A DNA stretch of 33,063 bases from an uncultured Collinsella sp. (GCA_900751755.1 CAADSP010000046.1:1-33063); one strand, 5' to 3'. Shown: positions 14,152-22,891, numbered from the stretch's first letter. Program-made: numbers and translations. Notes: generated by a model from the letters alone, not told the origin.

Positions 14152-14433
14152 CTACACGAGTATACCTATAAGAAGCTGCAGAACCAGCCTCTGCACCAAC
14201 TGCAACGCAATAATCGCAACGACCGGCGAAAAATCGATACCGCCCATCGGCGGGATGAAACGACGGAACAGGTTGAGCCACGGACCGCACACGCTATCAA
14301 GCACCGCGGCAATATCCTGAAGCAAACCACCCTGCTTCATGGGAATCCACGTCATAAAGCAGTAGACGATAATGAGCGTGGAATAGAAGTTGAACAGCGT
14401 GTTGACCAGCTGGACGATAGTGTAGATGTTGAT
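14152..14433 (-). CDS. yggT: YggT family (YlmG) membrane protein with probable ATC start
   Basis: This is a small membrane protein of the YggT/YlmG family, linked with cell division and nucleoid or membrane organisation. It has two hydrophobic segments (about 8-27 and 68-90) and the family core YCFMTWIP...GPWLNLFRRFIPPMGGIDFSPVVAIIAL. With the first codon at 14433 the length is 93 aa, normal for the family. No ATG, GTG or TTG occurs in frame between the sepF stop (in the same frame) and Met27, yet homology clearly extends upstream of that Met. GAGGAG (14445-14440) is followed after six bases by ATC (14433-14431); an ATT touches the Shine-Dalgarno and is too close. An ATC start is inferred; a sequencing error (ATG to ATC) is the main alternative. 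Confidence 0.85.
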   Translation of the reverse strand: MNIYTIVQLVNTLFNFYSTLIIVYCFMTWIPMKQGGLLQDIAAVLDSVCGPWLNLFRRFIPPMGGIDFSPVVAIIALQLVQRLVLQLLIGILV

Positions 14434-14454
14434 GGGAATCTCCTCGTCTTGTCT

Positions 14455-15177
14455 TTACTTGAGGTAGCCGTCGGCACGAAGCTTCTTGAGATCGGAATCT
14501 TTGACCTCGCAACCGGCGGGCAGCACCATGAACACGCGGTCGCCCACCTCCTTGACCGTGGCACCCAGACCGCAGGCAAAGCCGTAAGAGAAGTCCAAGA
14601 CGCGCTTGGCAACTTCGGTGCGTACGCCCACAAAAATCAGTGCGACAGGCTGCTTGGTGCGAACGCGGCGCACCACGGTCTCCACGTCATCATAGCTCTC
14701 GGGGCGCAGGACATAGGCCGGCAGCTGCGGCGTGGCGTTGATGATATTGCTCGCATAAGCCGAGGCATCGCTCGGTGCAGGCGCGGGCGCAGCGGCGGCA
14801 CGGGCGCGGGTGTTCTCGGCGTAGCTCGACGGCGTGTCATAAGCACCAGGACGATAACCGCTCGCAACACTGTCCTGCGAGCGCGAAGGCGGGTTATACG
14901 TCGTGGCATGGCGAGAGTCATCGCCGACCAGCTGTCCGGAGCGTGTATACACGGCAACCGACTCAGCTTCACCACGGCGCGTCTGACCAAGCAGGCCGTT
15001 GCTCGGCTCGTCTTGGGTGTAGAAGCCCTCGCCCGAAGCACCGCTGTAGCCGTTGCCCTGATAGCCATCGTCATAGCCATCATCGTAGCCGTAGTCGTCG
15101 TCCTGGCCATAACCCTGGTCGTAACCCTGCTGGCCGCCCAGGTGCATCTTATTTTTAATCTCGTCAAGGAAGCCCAT
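14455..15177 (-). CDS. sepF: Cell division protein SepF
   Basis: SepF anchors FtsZ filaments to the membrane, substituting for FtsA, which is absent from this cluster. The N-terminal amphipathic helix MGFLDEIKNKMHLG is the membrane anchor. Residues about 16-46 are a Gly/Tyr/Asp/Gln-rich low-complexity stretch with many DDGY-type repeats. A disordered linker runs to about 150. The C-terminal SepF domain (about 155-240) contains YVLRPESYDDVETVVRRVRTKQPVALIF, RVLDFSYGFACGLGATVKEVGDRVFMVLP. At 240 aa it is longer than Bacillus SepF (about 150) because of the linker. The ATG at 15177 has AGAGGA eight bases upstream; the longer frame to 15228 has no support. It lies between yggS and yggT. Confidence 0.95.
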   Translation of the reverse strand: MGFLDEIKNKMHLGGQQGYDQGYGQDDDYGYDDGYDDGYQGNGYSGASGEGFYTQDEPSNGLLGQTRRGEAESVAVYTRSGQLVGDDSRHATTYNPPSRSQDSVASGYRPGAYDTPSSYAENTRARAAAAPAPAPSDASAYASNIINATPQLPAYVLRPESYDDVETVVRRVRTKQPVALIFVGVRTEVAKRVLDFSYGFACGLGATVKEVGDRVFMVLPAGCEVKDSDLKKLRADGYLK

Positions 15178-15237
15178 GGTTGTGTCCTCTCGCGGTTTAG
15201 TGCAGGCGCCCCGATAATCAGTGCGCACTTCAGAGCC

Positions 15238-15975
15238 TTATTTTACTGCAAACTCCGGGCTAAATACTACCCTGCCCAGGCGAACGAGCGTAGAGCCCTC
15301 CTCAAGGGCAGGCTCAAAGTCCTCGCTCATACCGCAGGAAAGCTCAGGCAGGTTCAAATCGGGATGCGCCGCCTCCAGCTCATCCCTCAGTTCACGAAGC
15401 CCCGCAAAGGTGCGGCGTGCCACATCCTTATTCCCCCGGGGCGCCATAGTCATAAGCCCCTGTACGCAAATTCCCTCAAGTTCCGCAAGCTCACCCGCGG
15501 CGGCGCGAATCTCATCGGGCGAAAAGCCTCCCTTCGACTCCTCACCACTCACATTGACCTCAATGAGCACACGCTGGAGGCCAGTGAGCTCGCCTGCCTC
15601 AATCTTGCGGACAGCACGGCTCGAGATCGCCTGCGCCAGATGCAGCGAACCCACCGAGTGAATCAGCTCGGCTGAGCCCAGCACCGCATTGATCTTATTG
15701 GTCTGCAGGTTGCCGATCATATCGAAGCGCACCTCGGGCAGCTCCGGATGCTCCGCCAGACCCGTGAGCTTGCGAACCAGCTCCTGCGGGCGATTCTCGG
15801 CAAAATGGCGATACCCCGCCTGGATGGCGGCAACGGTCTCATCGACACCAACGGTCTTGGACACGGCAATGAGGCGCGCGGCGTCGTGGGGACGGCCTGC
15901 GCGATCGAGCGCCGCATAAAAACGTTCAAGAATCTGCTCGCGGCGAGCGCGCATCAAGTCCAAATAGTTATCCAT
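15238..15975 (-). CDS. yggS: PLP homeostasis protein (YggS/YlmE family)
   Basis: YggS/PLPBP proteins bind pyridoxal phosphate without known catalysis and keep vitamin B6 and amino-acid pools balanced. The 245-aa protein has the alanine-racemase-like barrel motifs: LIAVSKTVG with the PLP-binding Lys40, HFAENRPQEL, FDMIGNLQTNKI, IHSVGSLHLA, VLIEVNVSGEESKGGF, GLMTMAP, and ELSCGMSEDFEPALEEGSTLVRLGRVVF at the C-terminus. GGAGG precedes the ATG at 15975 by nine bases. In many Gram-positive genomes ylmE directly follows ylmD (pgeF); here the pst-phoU genes stand between them. It heads the sepF-yggT-divIVA group, separated from phoU by a hairpin. Confidence 0.95.
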   Translation of the reverse strand: MDNYLDLMRARREQILERFYAALDRAGRPHDAARLIAVSKTVGVDETVAAIQAGYRHFAENRPQELVRKLTGLAEHPELPEVRFDMIGNLQTNKINAVLGSAELIHSVGSLHLAQAISSRAVRKIEAGELTGLQRVLIEVNVSGEESKGGFSPDEIRAAAGELAELEGICVQGLMTMAPRGNKDVARRTFAGLRELRDELEAAHPDLNLPELSCGMSEDFEPALEEGSTLVRLGRVVFSPEFAVK

Positions 15976-16025
15976 TGCTAATCGCCTCCGCTGACAGCCA
16001 AACAAGTAGTCCCATGCTAACGCAA

Positions 16026-16057
16026 GAGCGCGGCCCCGCATGTGCAAGGCCGCGCTC
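16026..16057 (-). terminator. Hairpin after phoU, possible terminator
   Basis: GAGCGCGGCC and GGCCGCGCTC form a perfect 10-bp GC-rich stem with a 12-nt loop, between the phoU stop (16095) and the yggS start (15975). The following minus-strand bases TTGCGTT are a weak T-tract. It could end or attenuate the pst-phoU transcript before yggS. Confidence 0.5.
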
Positions 16058-16094
16058 ACTTAGGTATTTACAATCTTTCGACGAACGGGGTTAC

Positions 16095-16952
16095 TTACTC
16101 CTCGTCGTCCTCGCCATCGTCCTCGTCCTCAAGATGATCGAGCAGATAGCGAAGACCCTCGCTGACCTCGTTAACGGGCACCTTGGCAACGTAGCGCGCG
16201 TCGACGGCGGGCCTCATGATAACACCCTCGCCCGAAGGCACGCGCATGCTCTCGAGCTCATCCTCATCAGTGCGGGCGATATCGCCGGCATTCATGCGCT
16301 GACCAGTCAACAGGAAGGTCAGACGGCAGGCGGCATCGATGGAAATCGAGGCGATGCGATCGAGGTAGCGCGAAACCATGATGGCGCGGCGCAGGTCGTC
16401 ATAGTTGCTGCCGTCGTCCATAAAGTCGCCCGTATCCATACGGTTAAAGGTGCGGAAGAACTTCTCGTAGGCGGCGTGCACTGGCTCGTCCTCGACGGCC
16501 AAGTTGCAGATGATGGACATATCATTGGTGACGAGCGCGGAAAGCGAAGAGCCCAGCACCTGGTAGACAGCCTCAGCCTCGGCCTCAACCGTGCCGACAA
16601 GCTCCTTGGGCAGCGAGATGTCGGCCTTGATCATATGACGCGTGGCGCGGCAGATCTGACGGACCTTATCGGTTATGCGCTGCAGGTTAAAGTCGACGTA
16701 GATGATCGTCTGAAGCAGGCGGAAGTCGGAGGCGACCGGTGACTGCGTGGCGATCAGGTTGTAGCACACGGCCTCCAAGTTAGCGCAGCGCGCGTCAATC
16801 GAAAGCGTGCGCTTCTTGGTCTTGGTGGCGAGCTTGCGGTCGTCGGTCACATAGGCCTTAACGGCATCGTGGAGGGCCAGATCGACGGCCTCGTAGATGC
16901 TCAGCATCTCGTGGCGGGCCTCGATGAGCTGACGGGAAAACAGTTTACGCAT
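16095..16952 (-). CDS. phoU: Phosphate signalling protein PhoU
   Basis: PhoU links the Pst transporter to the phosphate-sensing histidine kinase and dampens Pho signalling and uptake. The 285-aa protein begins MRKLFSRQLIEARHEML and has the two PhoU three-helix repeats, with ARCANLEAVCYNLIATQSPVASDFR and RITDKVRQICRATRHM in the first and SRYLDRIASISIDAACRLTFLLTG in the second. E/D-x-x-D metal patterns are present. It is about 50-60 residues longer than E. coli PhoU. The extra C-terminal part has a MRPAVDARYVAKVPVNEVSEGLRYLLDHL segment and a very acidic end. GGAG stands seven bases before the ATG. It is last in pstSCAB-phoU, 92 bp after pstB. Confidence 0.94.
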   Translation of the reverse strand: MRKLFSRQLIEARHEMLSIYEAVDLALHDAVKAYVTDDRKLATKTKKRTLSIDARCANLEAVCYNLIATQSPVASDFRLLQTIIYVDFNLQRITDKVRQICRATRHMIKADISLPKELVGTVEAEAEAVYQVLGSSLSALVTNDMSIICNLAVEDEPVHAAYEKFFRTFNRMDTGDFMDDGSNYDDLRRAIMVSRYLDRIASISIDAACRLTFLLTGQRMNAGDIARTDEDELESMRVPSGEGVIMRPAVDARYVAKVPVNEVSEGLRYLLDHLEDEDDGEDDEE

Positions 16953-17044
16953 GGTTCACTCCAATCAGTTGGGTGCGGTCATGCCGCCCGCACAGTGAAT
17001 ACGCACCGGACCAGATCCGATCGGCTTGGGACTAGTCGCACCGA

Positions 17045-17848
<804 letters not shown>

Positions 17849-17860
17849 GGGGCTCCTTAA

Positions 17861-18766
17861 CTAGCGGCGCTTGCGCGACAGGAAACGCGCAAACAGGTTG
17901 AAGGCCAAAATGATCACCATCAGCAAGAGCGCGGTGCCATAGGCTGCGTTCATGTTGATGCCATCGTTGGCAAGCAGGTACAGGTGAACGGTCATGGGAC
18001 GACCGGAATCGAGCGGCGAGATAGGTAGATTGATGGCCTGGCCCATGGTGTAGAGCACCACCGCGGTTTCGCCGATGGCGCGGCCGATGGCAAGGACGAT
18101 GCCCGTGGCAATGCGGCCAAAGGCAGAAGGGAGCACGATCTTGGAAACGACCTGCCACTTGGTGGCGCCCAGGCCGTACGCGCCCCAACGGATATAGCGT
18201 GGCACGGCGCGAATAGCCTCCTCGGTGGTGCGCATGACGATGGGAAGCATCAAGAGCGCGAGCGCCAGAGCGGCAGAGACCATCGAAAGGCCCAGGCCCA
18301 TGGCCTCGACAAACAAGGCGTAGCCAAACAAGCCCATAACGATGGAGGGCACCGAGGCCAAAGCGTCAGCAGCATAGCGAATGAGCTCGACGATCTTGCC
18401 CTGCTTGGCGTACTCGGCCAGATAGACGGCTGCCAGCACAGCGATCGGCGTGCAGATAAGCATGGCGAGCGCCGTCACGTAGACGGTCGAGACGATCGTA
18501 GGCCAAATTCCGCCCTCGGCGTTGACGCCCTGGGGCCAACCGAAGATAAAGTCGAGCGAGATATGCGGCAGGCCGTTAATGACCACGTAGGCGATGATAG
18601 CGACCAGCACCAGCGTGGTGATGTAGGCAGCGGCACGAAACACGCCAAGCATGATCTTGTTGGACAGGTCCTTGTTGATGCGGCCCTTCTTACCGTGGGA
18701 AAGGGCACGCTTAATGCGCTCGCGCGACGAGGTCGTATCGGCCATCGTGTCAACGGAATCGGACAT
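17861..18766 (-). CDS. pstA: Phosphate ABC transporter permease PstA
   Basis: This 301-aa permease subunit has about six transmembrane segments after a polar, basic cytosolic N-terminus of about 45 residues. The ABC permease coupling loop is visible as AVPRYIRWGAYGLGATKWQVVSKIVLPSAFGRIATGIVLAIGRAIGETA. PstA-type sequence includes AVYLAEYAKQGKIVELIRYAADALASVPSIVMGLFGYALFV. GAGGGGG lies six bases before the ATG at 18766. An internal Met at 18745 is a less likely start. Only three bases separate it from the pstC stop, implying translational coupling. Confidence 0.96.
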   Translation of the reverse strand: MSDSVDTMADTTSSRERIKRALSHGKKGRINKDLSNKIMLGVFRAAAYITTLVLVAIIAYVVINGLPHISLDFIFGWPQGVNAEGGIWPTIVSTVYVTALAMLICTPIAVLAAVYLAEYAKQGKIVELIRYAADALASVPSIVMGLFGYALFVEAMGLGLSMVSAALALALLMLPIVMRTTEEAIRAVPRYIRWGAYGLGATKWQVVSKIVLPSAFGRIATGIVLAIGRAIGETAVVLYTMGQAINLPISPLDSGRPMTVHLYLLANDGINMNAAYGTALLLMVIILAFNLFARFLSRKRR

Positions 18767-18769
18767 AGC

Positions 18770-19693
18770 CTACCCCCTCTTCTTGGAAATCAGGCGGACG
18801 ATACCCACCAGTGCAGCGGAGATGATAAACAGGACAACGCCCATGCCAAACAGAGCCGAGCGGTGCAGCCCCGAGGAATAACTCATGTCGAGCGCAATCT
18901 GACTCGTGAGCGTCGAGATGGGGCTCGAGATGCTATCCGGAATGACCGGGGCGTTGCCCACGACCATCAGCACGGCCATGGTCTCGCCGATAGCGCGACC
19001 CATGCCCAGCACGATGGCGTCCACGATACCCAGCTTGGCTGCGGGCAGCACGACCTTATAGATGGTCTGCCACTTGGTGGCGCCCATGGCATAGGATGCC
19101 TCGCGAATGCCCATAGGAATGGAATTGAGGGCATCGATGGTGAGCGTGGTGATGGTGGGAACGATCATGATGGCGAGCACGAACCACGCCGTCAGCGCGC
19201 CAAAGCCAAGACCGCCGGTCAGCTGCGCGATAAACGGACGGATGATGACCATGCCAAAGAAGCCATAGATGATGGAGGGGATGCCCGCCAGCAGGTCGAC
19301 GGCGGGGCTGATGAGCTTGCGCACGCGCTTGCTGGCAATCTCGACCAGATACACGGCCGTACCCACACCTAGCGGCACGCCCATGGCGAGCGCACCGACG
19401 GTCACCAGACCTGAGCCGGCAAGCAGCGACATGATGCCGTAGTGGCCCTCAGAGGGCGCCCAAGTAAAGCTAAAGAAGTCCGCCAGACCGATGTCAGTAA
19501 AGACGGGCAGCGCCGAGTACGTGGTAAAGACAAAAATCAGGATGACGGTAACGACCGCCAAGAACGCGCAGGCAAAGAAGATCCACTTCAGCGCCTTCTC
19601 CTTGATATAAGTACTGCGCGATACGAGCGCCAGCTCGCGCTTCTTGGGCGCCTGAACATTCTGCTCAGTCTGGGAGTTTTCCTGTGCTTCCAT
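18770..19693 (-). CDS. pstC: Phosphate ABC transporter permease PstC
   Basis: This second permease subunit (307 aa) has six predicted membrane helices after a 35-residue polar N-terminus. Typical pieces are FSFTWAPSEGHYGIMSLLAGS, VAVYLVEI-like GTAVYLVEIASKRVRKLISPAVDLLAGIPSIIYGFFGM, and the coupling loop IREASYAMGATKWQTIYKVVLPAAKLGIVDAIVLGMGRAIGET. I chose the ATG at 19693, with AGGGGAG eight bases upstream, over a GTG nine bases earlier that touches the ribosome site. One base separates it from the pstS stop codon. It forms the translocation pore with PstA. Confidence 0.96.
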   Translation of the reverse strand: MEAQENSQTEQNVQAPKKRELALVSRSTYIKEKALKWIFFACAFLAVVTVILIFVFTTYSALPVFTDIGLADFFSFTWAPSEGHYGIMSLLAGSGLVTVGALAMGVPLGVGTAVYLVEIASKRVRKLISPAVDLLAGIPSIIYGFFGMVIIRPFIAQLTGGLGFGALTAWFVLAIMIVPTITTLTIDALNSIPMGIREASYAMGATKWQTIYKVVLPAAKLGIVDAIVLGMGRAIGETMAVLMVVGNAPVIPDSISSPISTLTSQIALDMSYSSGLHRSALFGMGVVLFIISAALVGIVRLISKKRG

Positions 19694-19694
19694 G

Positions 19695-20531
19695 CTACTC
19701 ACTCCCCTTCTCGTCGTTGGTGACGGGGATAAAGCCCGCCTCGCGAATCTGCTTGTCCATCTTTTCGGACGTCACGTAGTCGATGTAATCCTGCGCCTGC
19801 TGCGAAGGCGCACCCTTCACAAAGAAGTAAAGGTCGCGTGAGATGGGATAGCCGCCGCTCGCGACCGTCTTCTCGGACGCCTCAACATGATTGACCGAGA
19901 CGGCCTTGACCGAGGTCTTGGCGTTGAGGCTATCGACGAAGCCCAGCGAAATGTAGCCAATGGCACCGCGCGAACGAGATACCACGTCGCGCACCTGGCC
20001 CGTGCCCGAAAGAACGGCCGAGCGGCGATCGAACGGCGTGCCGTCCATCACGATGGTACGAAAGGCCTCACGCGTGCCGGACGCCTCATCTCGGTTGATA
20101 ACCTGAATCCTCAGGTCCTCGCCACCGACTTCTTTCCAGTTGGTGATCTTGCCGGCGTAAATATCGCGGAGCTGCTCGGTCGAGAGGTTATCGACCGGGT
20201 TATCGTCGTTCACGATGACCGCGATACCGTCGTGGGCAATGACGATGGGAGTCAGGCCCAGATCCTGTTCGTCGGCATTGAGTCCACGGGAGGAGCTGGC
20301 GATATCGGCTGTGCCGGCGCTGACGGCCTCGATGCCAGCGGAAGAACCCAAACCGGAAACGAGCACGTCGATGCCGGTATCCTCCTTAAAGCCCTCGGCC
20401 GCAATCTCGGCGATAGGAAGGCAGGTCGTGGAGCCGGCGACGGTAATGGAAGAGGTAGAAGATCCCGAAGAACAGGCGCACACCGTAAGCGTAAGCACAG
20501 CGGCGCTCAGGACCGATACGATCTTTCTCAT
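19695..20531 (-). CDS. pstS: Phosphate-binding lipoprotein PstS
   Basis: This is the extracellular phosphate receptor of the importer, 278 aa. A lipoprotein signal peptide (MRKIVSVLSAAVLTLTVCAC) ends at Cys20 (or Cys18), followed by a Ser/Gly linker. The phosphate-binding loops are recognisable: ITVAGSTTCLPIAEIAAEGF, SGLGSSAGIEAV, ADIASSSRGL, IAHDGIAVIVN, INRDEASGTREAFR and GAIGYISLGFVD. Its ATG overlaps the stop of pgeF by four bases (ATGA), so expression is probably coupled to pgeF. No separate promoter is visible. pstC begins after one base. Confidence 0.96.
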   Translation of the reverse strand: MRKIVSVLSAAVLTLTVCACSSGSSTSSITVAGSTTCLPIAEIAAEGFKEDTGIDVLVSGLGSSAGIEAVSAGTADIASSSRGLNADEQDLGLTPIVIAHDGIAVIVNDDNPVDNLSTEQLRDIYAGKITNWKEVGGEDLRIQVINRDEASGTREAFRTIVMDGTPFDRRSAVLSGTGQVRDVVSRSRGAIGYISLGFVDSLNAKTSVKAVSVNHVEASEKTVASGGYPISRDLYFFVKGAPSQQAQDYIDYVTSEKMDKQIREAGFIPVTNDEKGSE

Positions 20532-21328
20532 AGCATCACGCCGATCGCAGCATGGCGCCCACAGGTGCCGTCCTCGTTACGGTAGGAATAAAAGCGGTCG
20601 TTCTGACGCACAGTCGAAAGCTGGGTATCCACGATATTATCCGCGTCGACACCGACATCTACCAGCGCCTCGCGAATGGCAGCGGAAAGATCGAGCATGC
20701 GAGAGGCACTCGCATCGATGCAAGAGAACTCGGCGGCAAAGCGATCCATGAGTTCCTGGGATACCTCATATTCGTCACCCAAGATATGGGGGCCGATATA
20801 GGCGGAAACGTTGCTCGCATCGCAGCCGGCAGCATCGCAAAGCGCCTGGCACGCCTTGGCAGAAATACGTGCAATCGTGCCCTTCCAACCGGAGTGCACC
20901 ACGGCAAATCCGCCAGGGGCCACCAGCACCACGGGAACGCAGTCGGCAAAGCAGAGCAGCACGGGCACGTTATGCGCCGTGCAGACGATGGCATCACAGC
21001 CCTCGGCAATCTGCTCGCGAACGTCCTCAAGGTCATCGGCGCCGTTCGAGGTCACCGCAACGATATGATCACCATGGACCTGATTGGGAACGAGCAGGTT
21101 GTGCTCGCACTCGGCGGCACCCATAGCTTCGAGCGCACGACGACGATTTTCTTGAACAGCAAAGGGGTCATCGCCAACATGCGAGCCCAAGTTGAGTGAG
21201 GAGTACGCATCTTCGGAAACGCCACCGGCGCGCTCGGTGAAGGCAAAGCGAACATCGGATGTCGCGCCCTCCACCAACGTAACTCCATCATGGTCGACAC
21301 GCGAAACGTTGTCCGCACGTGCTGCCAT
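20528..21328 (-). CDS. pgeF: PgeF/YlmD/YfiH family purine nucleoside phosphorylase (multicopper-oxidase-like fold)
   Basis: Members of this family (YfiH, YlmD, LACC1) carry out phosphate-dependent phosphorolysis of adenosine and related nucleosides; PgeF is also linked to peptidoglycan editing in E. coli. The 266-aa protein has the characteristic zinc-site blocks: SSLNLGSHVGDD, LLVPNQVHGDHI, PVLLCFADCVPVVLV, AVVHSGWKGT (the His and Cys ligands) and AYIGPHILGDEYEV. The ATG at 21328 has GGAGG seven bases upstream; a TTG/ATG-type start further up is unsupported. It is usually followed by ylmE. Here it overlaps pstS by 4 bp, making it the first gene of the phosphate uptake transcript, and a Pho-box-like repeat lies about 105 bp upstream. 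Confidence 0.94.
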   Translation of the reverse strand: MAARADNVSRVDHDGVTLVEGATSDVRFAFTERAGGVSEDAYSSLNLGSHVGDDPFAVQENRRRALEAMGAAECEHNLLVPNQVHGDHIVAVTSNGADDLEDVREQIAEGCDAIVCTAHNVPVLLCFADCVPVVLVAPGGFAVVHSGWKGTIARISAKACQALCDAAGCDASNVSAYIGPHILGDEYEVSQELMDRFAAEFSCIDASASRMLDLSAAIREALVDVGVDADNIVDTQLSTVRQNDRFYSYRNEDGTCGRHAAIGVML

Positions 21329-21433
21329 ACTAAAGCCTCCTAATAACACAAGTACCGCGGCATCGCCGCTACAGCCCGCGTTTATACGGCTGTCATACTT
21401 CTCTAAAAGGATACCTGCTGCGCTGGAGGCAAT

Positions 21434-21451
21434 CGTAAAGGGAACGTAAAG
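21434..21451 (-). promoter_or_regulatory. Tandem repeat resembling a Pho box upstream of pgeF-pstSCAB-phoU
   Basis: On the minus strand CTTTACG occurs twice with an exact 11-bp period (21451-21445 and 21440-21434). Response regulators of the PhoB/PhoP type bind 7-bp direct repeats spaced at 11 bp (CTGTCAT in E. coli, TTAACA-like in Bacillus, GTTCACC in Streptomyces). The position, 106 bp before the pgeF start and after the ftsZ terminator, fits an operon promoter. The exact -10 is not clear; TATCCT at about 20 nt downstream is one option. Binding by a PhoP is inferred. Confidence 0.5.
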
Positions 21452-21483
21452 AGATTGGAGGTTCTAGTTTACAAAGTCGAAAT

Positions 21484-21512
21484 AAAAAGGGCGCGTCCAT
21501 ACGGACACGCCC
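21484..21512 (-). terminator. Terminator of ftsZ
   Basis: On the minus strand GGGCGTGTCC-GTAT-GGACGCGCCC forms a 10-bp stem with one G-U pair, followed by TTTTTATTT. It starts 26 nt after the ftsZ stop. It marks the end of the dcw transcript, so pgeF-pst must have its own promoter in 21329-21480. Confidence 0.95.
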
Positions 21513-21538
21513 CTGTGCACAACAATGCAAAGAACGAC

Positions 21539-22693
21539 TTAGAAGCTACCGCGCTTCAGGAAGTCGGGAAGCTCGAACTGATCGTTGCCGAAGTTAGGAA
21601 GCTCGGTGCCACCGACGTTGCGGGTCGGAGCGGCCTGAGCCGGGCTCGTGGCAGGAGCGGTGCGCTGCGGCTCAGCGGAGGCAGCGGCCTTGCTCTGAGA
21701 CTGCTGAGCAGCAAAGAGCTCGTCCTGACGGTTGACGTTGGAGTCGGAGAAGCCCGTAGCGATGACGGTGATACGCACCTGATCGCCCAGGGACTCGTCG
21801 ACAACGGTACCGAAGATGATGTTGGCCTCGGGGTCGACGGCGTTGGCGACAACGTCGGCGGCGTCGCTGATCTCCTGGATGCCCAGGTCCTTGGAACCGG
21901 CGATGGAGAGCAGCACGCGCGTGGCGCCATCGATGGAGCTCTCGAGCAGCGGGCTGGAGATGGCCTGCTGGGCAGCGTCGACGGCACGGGTATCCCCAGA
22001 AGAGGTACCGATACCCATCATGGCGGTACCGGCCTGCTTCATGATGGTCTTAACATCGGCGAAGTCCAAGTTGATGATACCGGGGACGGTGATGAGGTCG
22101 GTGATGCCCTGGGTGCCCTGGGAAAGGACGCCATCGGCAATCGCGAAGGCCTCGAGCATGGTGGTCTTCTTCTCGGCGATGTCGAGCAGCTTATCGTTAG
22201 GGATGACGATCATGGTGTCGACGCAATCGGAGAGGGTCTTAATGCCCTCCTCGGCGCTCTTCTTGCGCTTGCGGCCCTCGAAGGTGAAGGGCTTGGTCAC
22301 GACGGCGACAGTCAGCGCACCGACCTCGTTCATCGCGATATCGGCAACGATGGGAGCAGCGCCGGTACCGGTGCCACCGCCCTCGCCGCAGGTGATGAAC
22401 ACCATGTCAGCGCCAGCGAGCGCCTCGGCAATGTCGTCGCGGGACTCATCGGCAGCCTTGCGGCCAACCTCGGGGTTGGCGCCGGCGCCCAGGCCGCGGG
22501 TAAGGTCGGTGCCGATGTGCACCTTGATATCGGCATCAGAGATCGCGAGTGCCTGAGCATCGGTGTTGATGGCAACAAACTCGACGCCGCGGATGCCCTC
22601 TTCGATCATTCGATTGACCGCGTTGGTACCGCCGCCGCCGACGCCGACCACCTTAATGACGGCAAGGTAGTTGTTGATCTCTGTCTCGTGCAT
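21539..22693 (-). CDS. ftsZ: Cell division GTPase FtsZ
   Basis: FtsZ polymerises into the Z-ring at midcell; the protein here has 384 aa. The GTP-binding motifs are intact: VVGVGGGGTNAVNRM (residues about 14-28), the tubulin signature GEGGGTGTGAAP near 105, and the T7 synergy loop INLDFADVKTIM with its catalytic Asp pair. A Ser/Ala/Pro/Thr-rich linker of about 50 residues leads to the C-terminal peptide ELPDFLKRGSF, which binds SepF and other partners. The ATG at 22693 has GGAGG six bases upstream; 18 codons of open frame further upstream are unsupported. It follows ftsQ directly, without ftsA, the actinobacterial arrangement. A 198-bp upstream gap probably carries its own promoter. Confidence 0.98.
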   Translation of the reverse strand: MHETEINNYLAVIKVVGVGGGGTNAVNRMIEEGIRGVEFVAINTDAQALAISDADIKVHIGTDLTRGLGAGANPEVGRKAADESRDDIAEALAGADMVFITCGEGGGTGTGAAPIVADIAMNEVGALTVAVVTKPFTFEGRKRKKSAEEGIKTLSDCVDTMIVIPNDKLLDIAEKKTTMLEAFAIADGVLSQGTQGITDLITVPGIINLDFADVKTIMKQAGTAMMGIGTSSGDTRAVDAAQQAISSPLLESSIDGATRVLLSIAGSKDLGIQEISDAADVVANAVDPEANIIFGTVVDESLGDQVRITVIATGFSDSNVNRQDELFAAQQSQSKAAASAEPQRTAPATSPAQAAPTRNVGGTELPNFGNDQFELPDFLKRGSF

Positions 22694-22813
22694 GTCGGTC
22701 CTCCGAACAAAGGTTATAGCCATAGCATGGGTCGACCCCGCGCACATTAACCTTCAGGTTGAAAGTAAATGCAAAGGTAAACCGTATTATGGTTGCACAT
22801 TATGAACGTATCA

Positions 22814-22827
22814 GTCAAATAATTGAC
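22814..22827. promoter_or_regulatory. Inverted repeat in the ftsZ upstream region
   Basis: GTCAA-ATAA-TTGAC is a perfect palindrome in the 198-bp AT-rich gap between ftsQ and ftsZ (22694-22891). The minus-strand right arm supplies a TTGACT -35-like hexamer; CATAAT hexamers lie downstream (22796-22802 and 22784-22790 regions), though with imperfect spacing. It is a candidate operator or part of the ftsZ promoter. Low certainty. Confidence 0.3.
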
Positions 22828-22891
22828 CGTGAAAACCAAACAAACCAGATAAACGGCGTGGTATGACCCCTCAACAAAGCATCAACCAGCG

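Noticed and set aside
21455..22750. Long plus-strand open frame opposite ftsZ
   Set aside because: It mirrors FtsZ codons on the other strand; high GC makes such shadows common and it has no recognisable domain.
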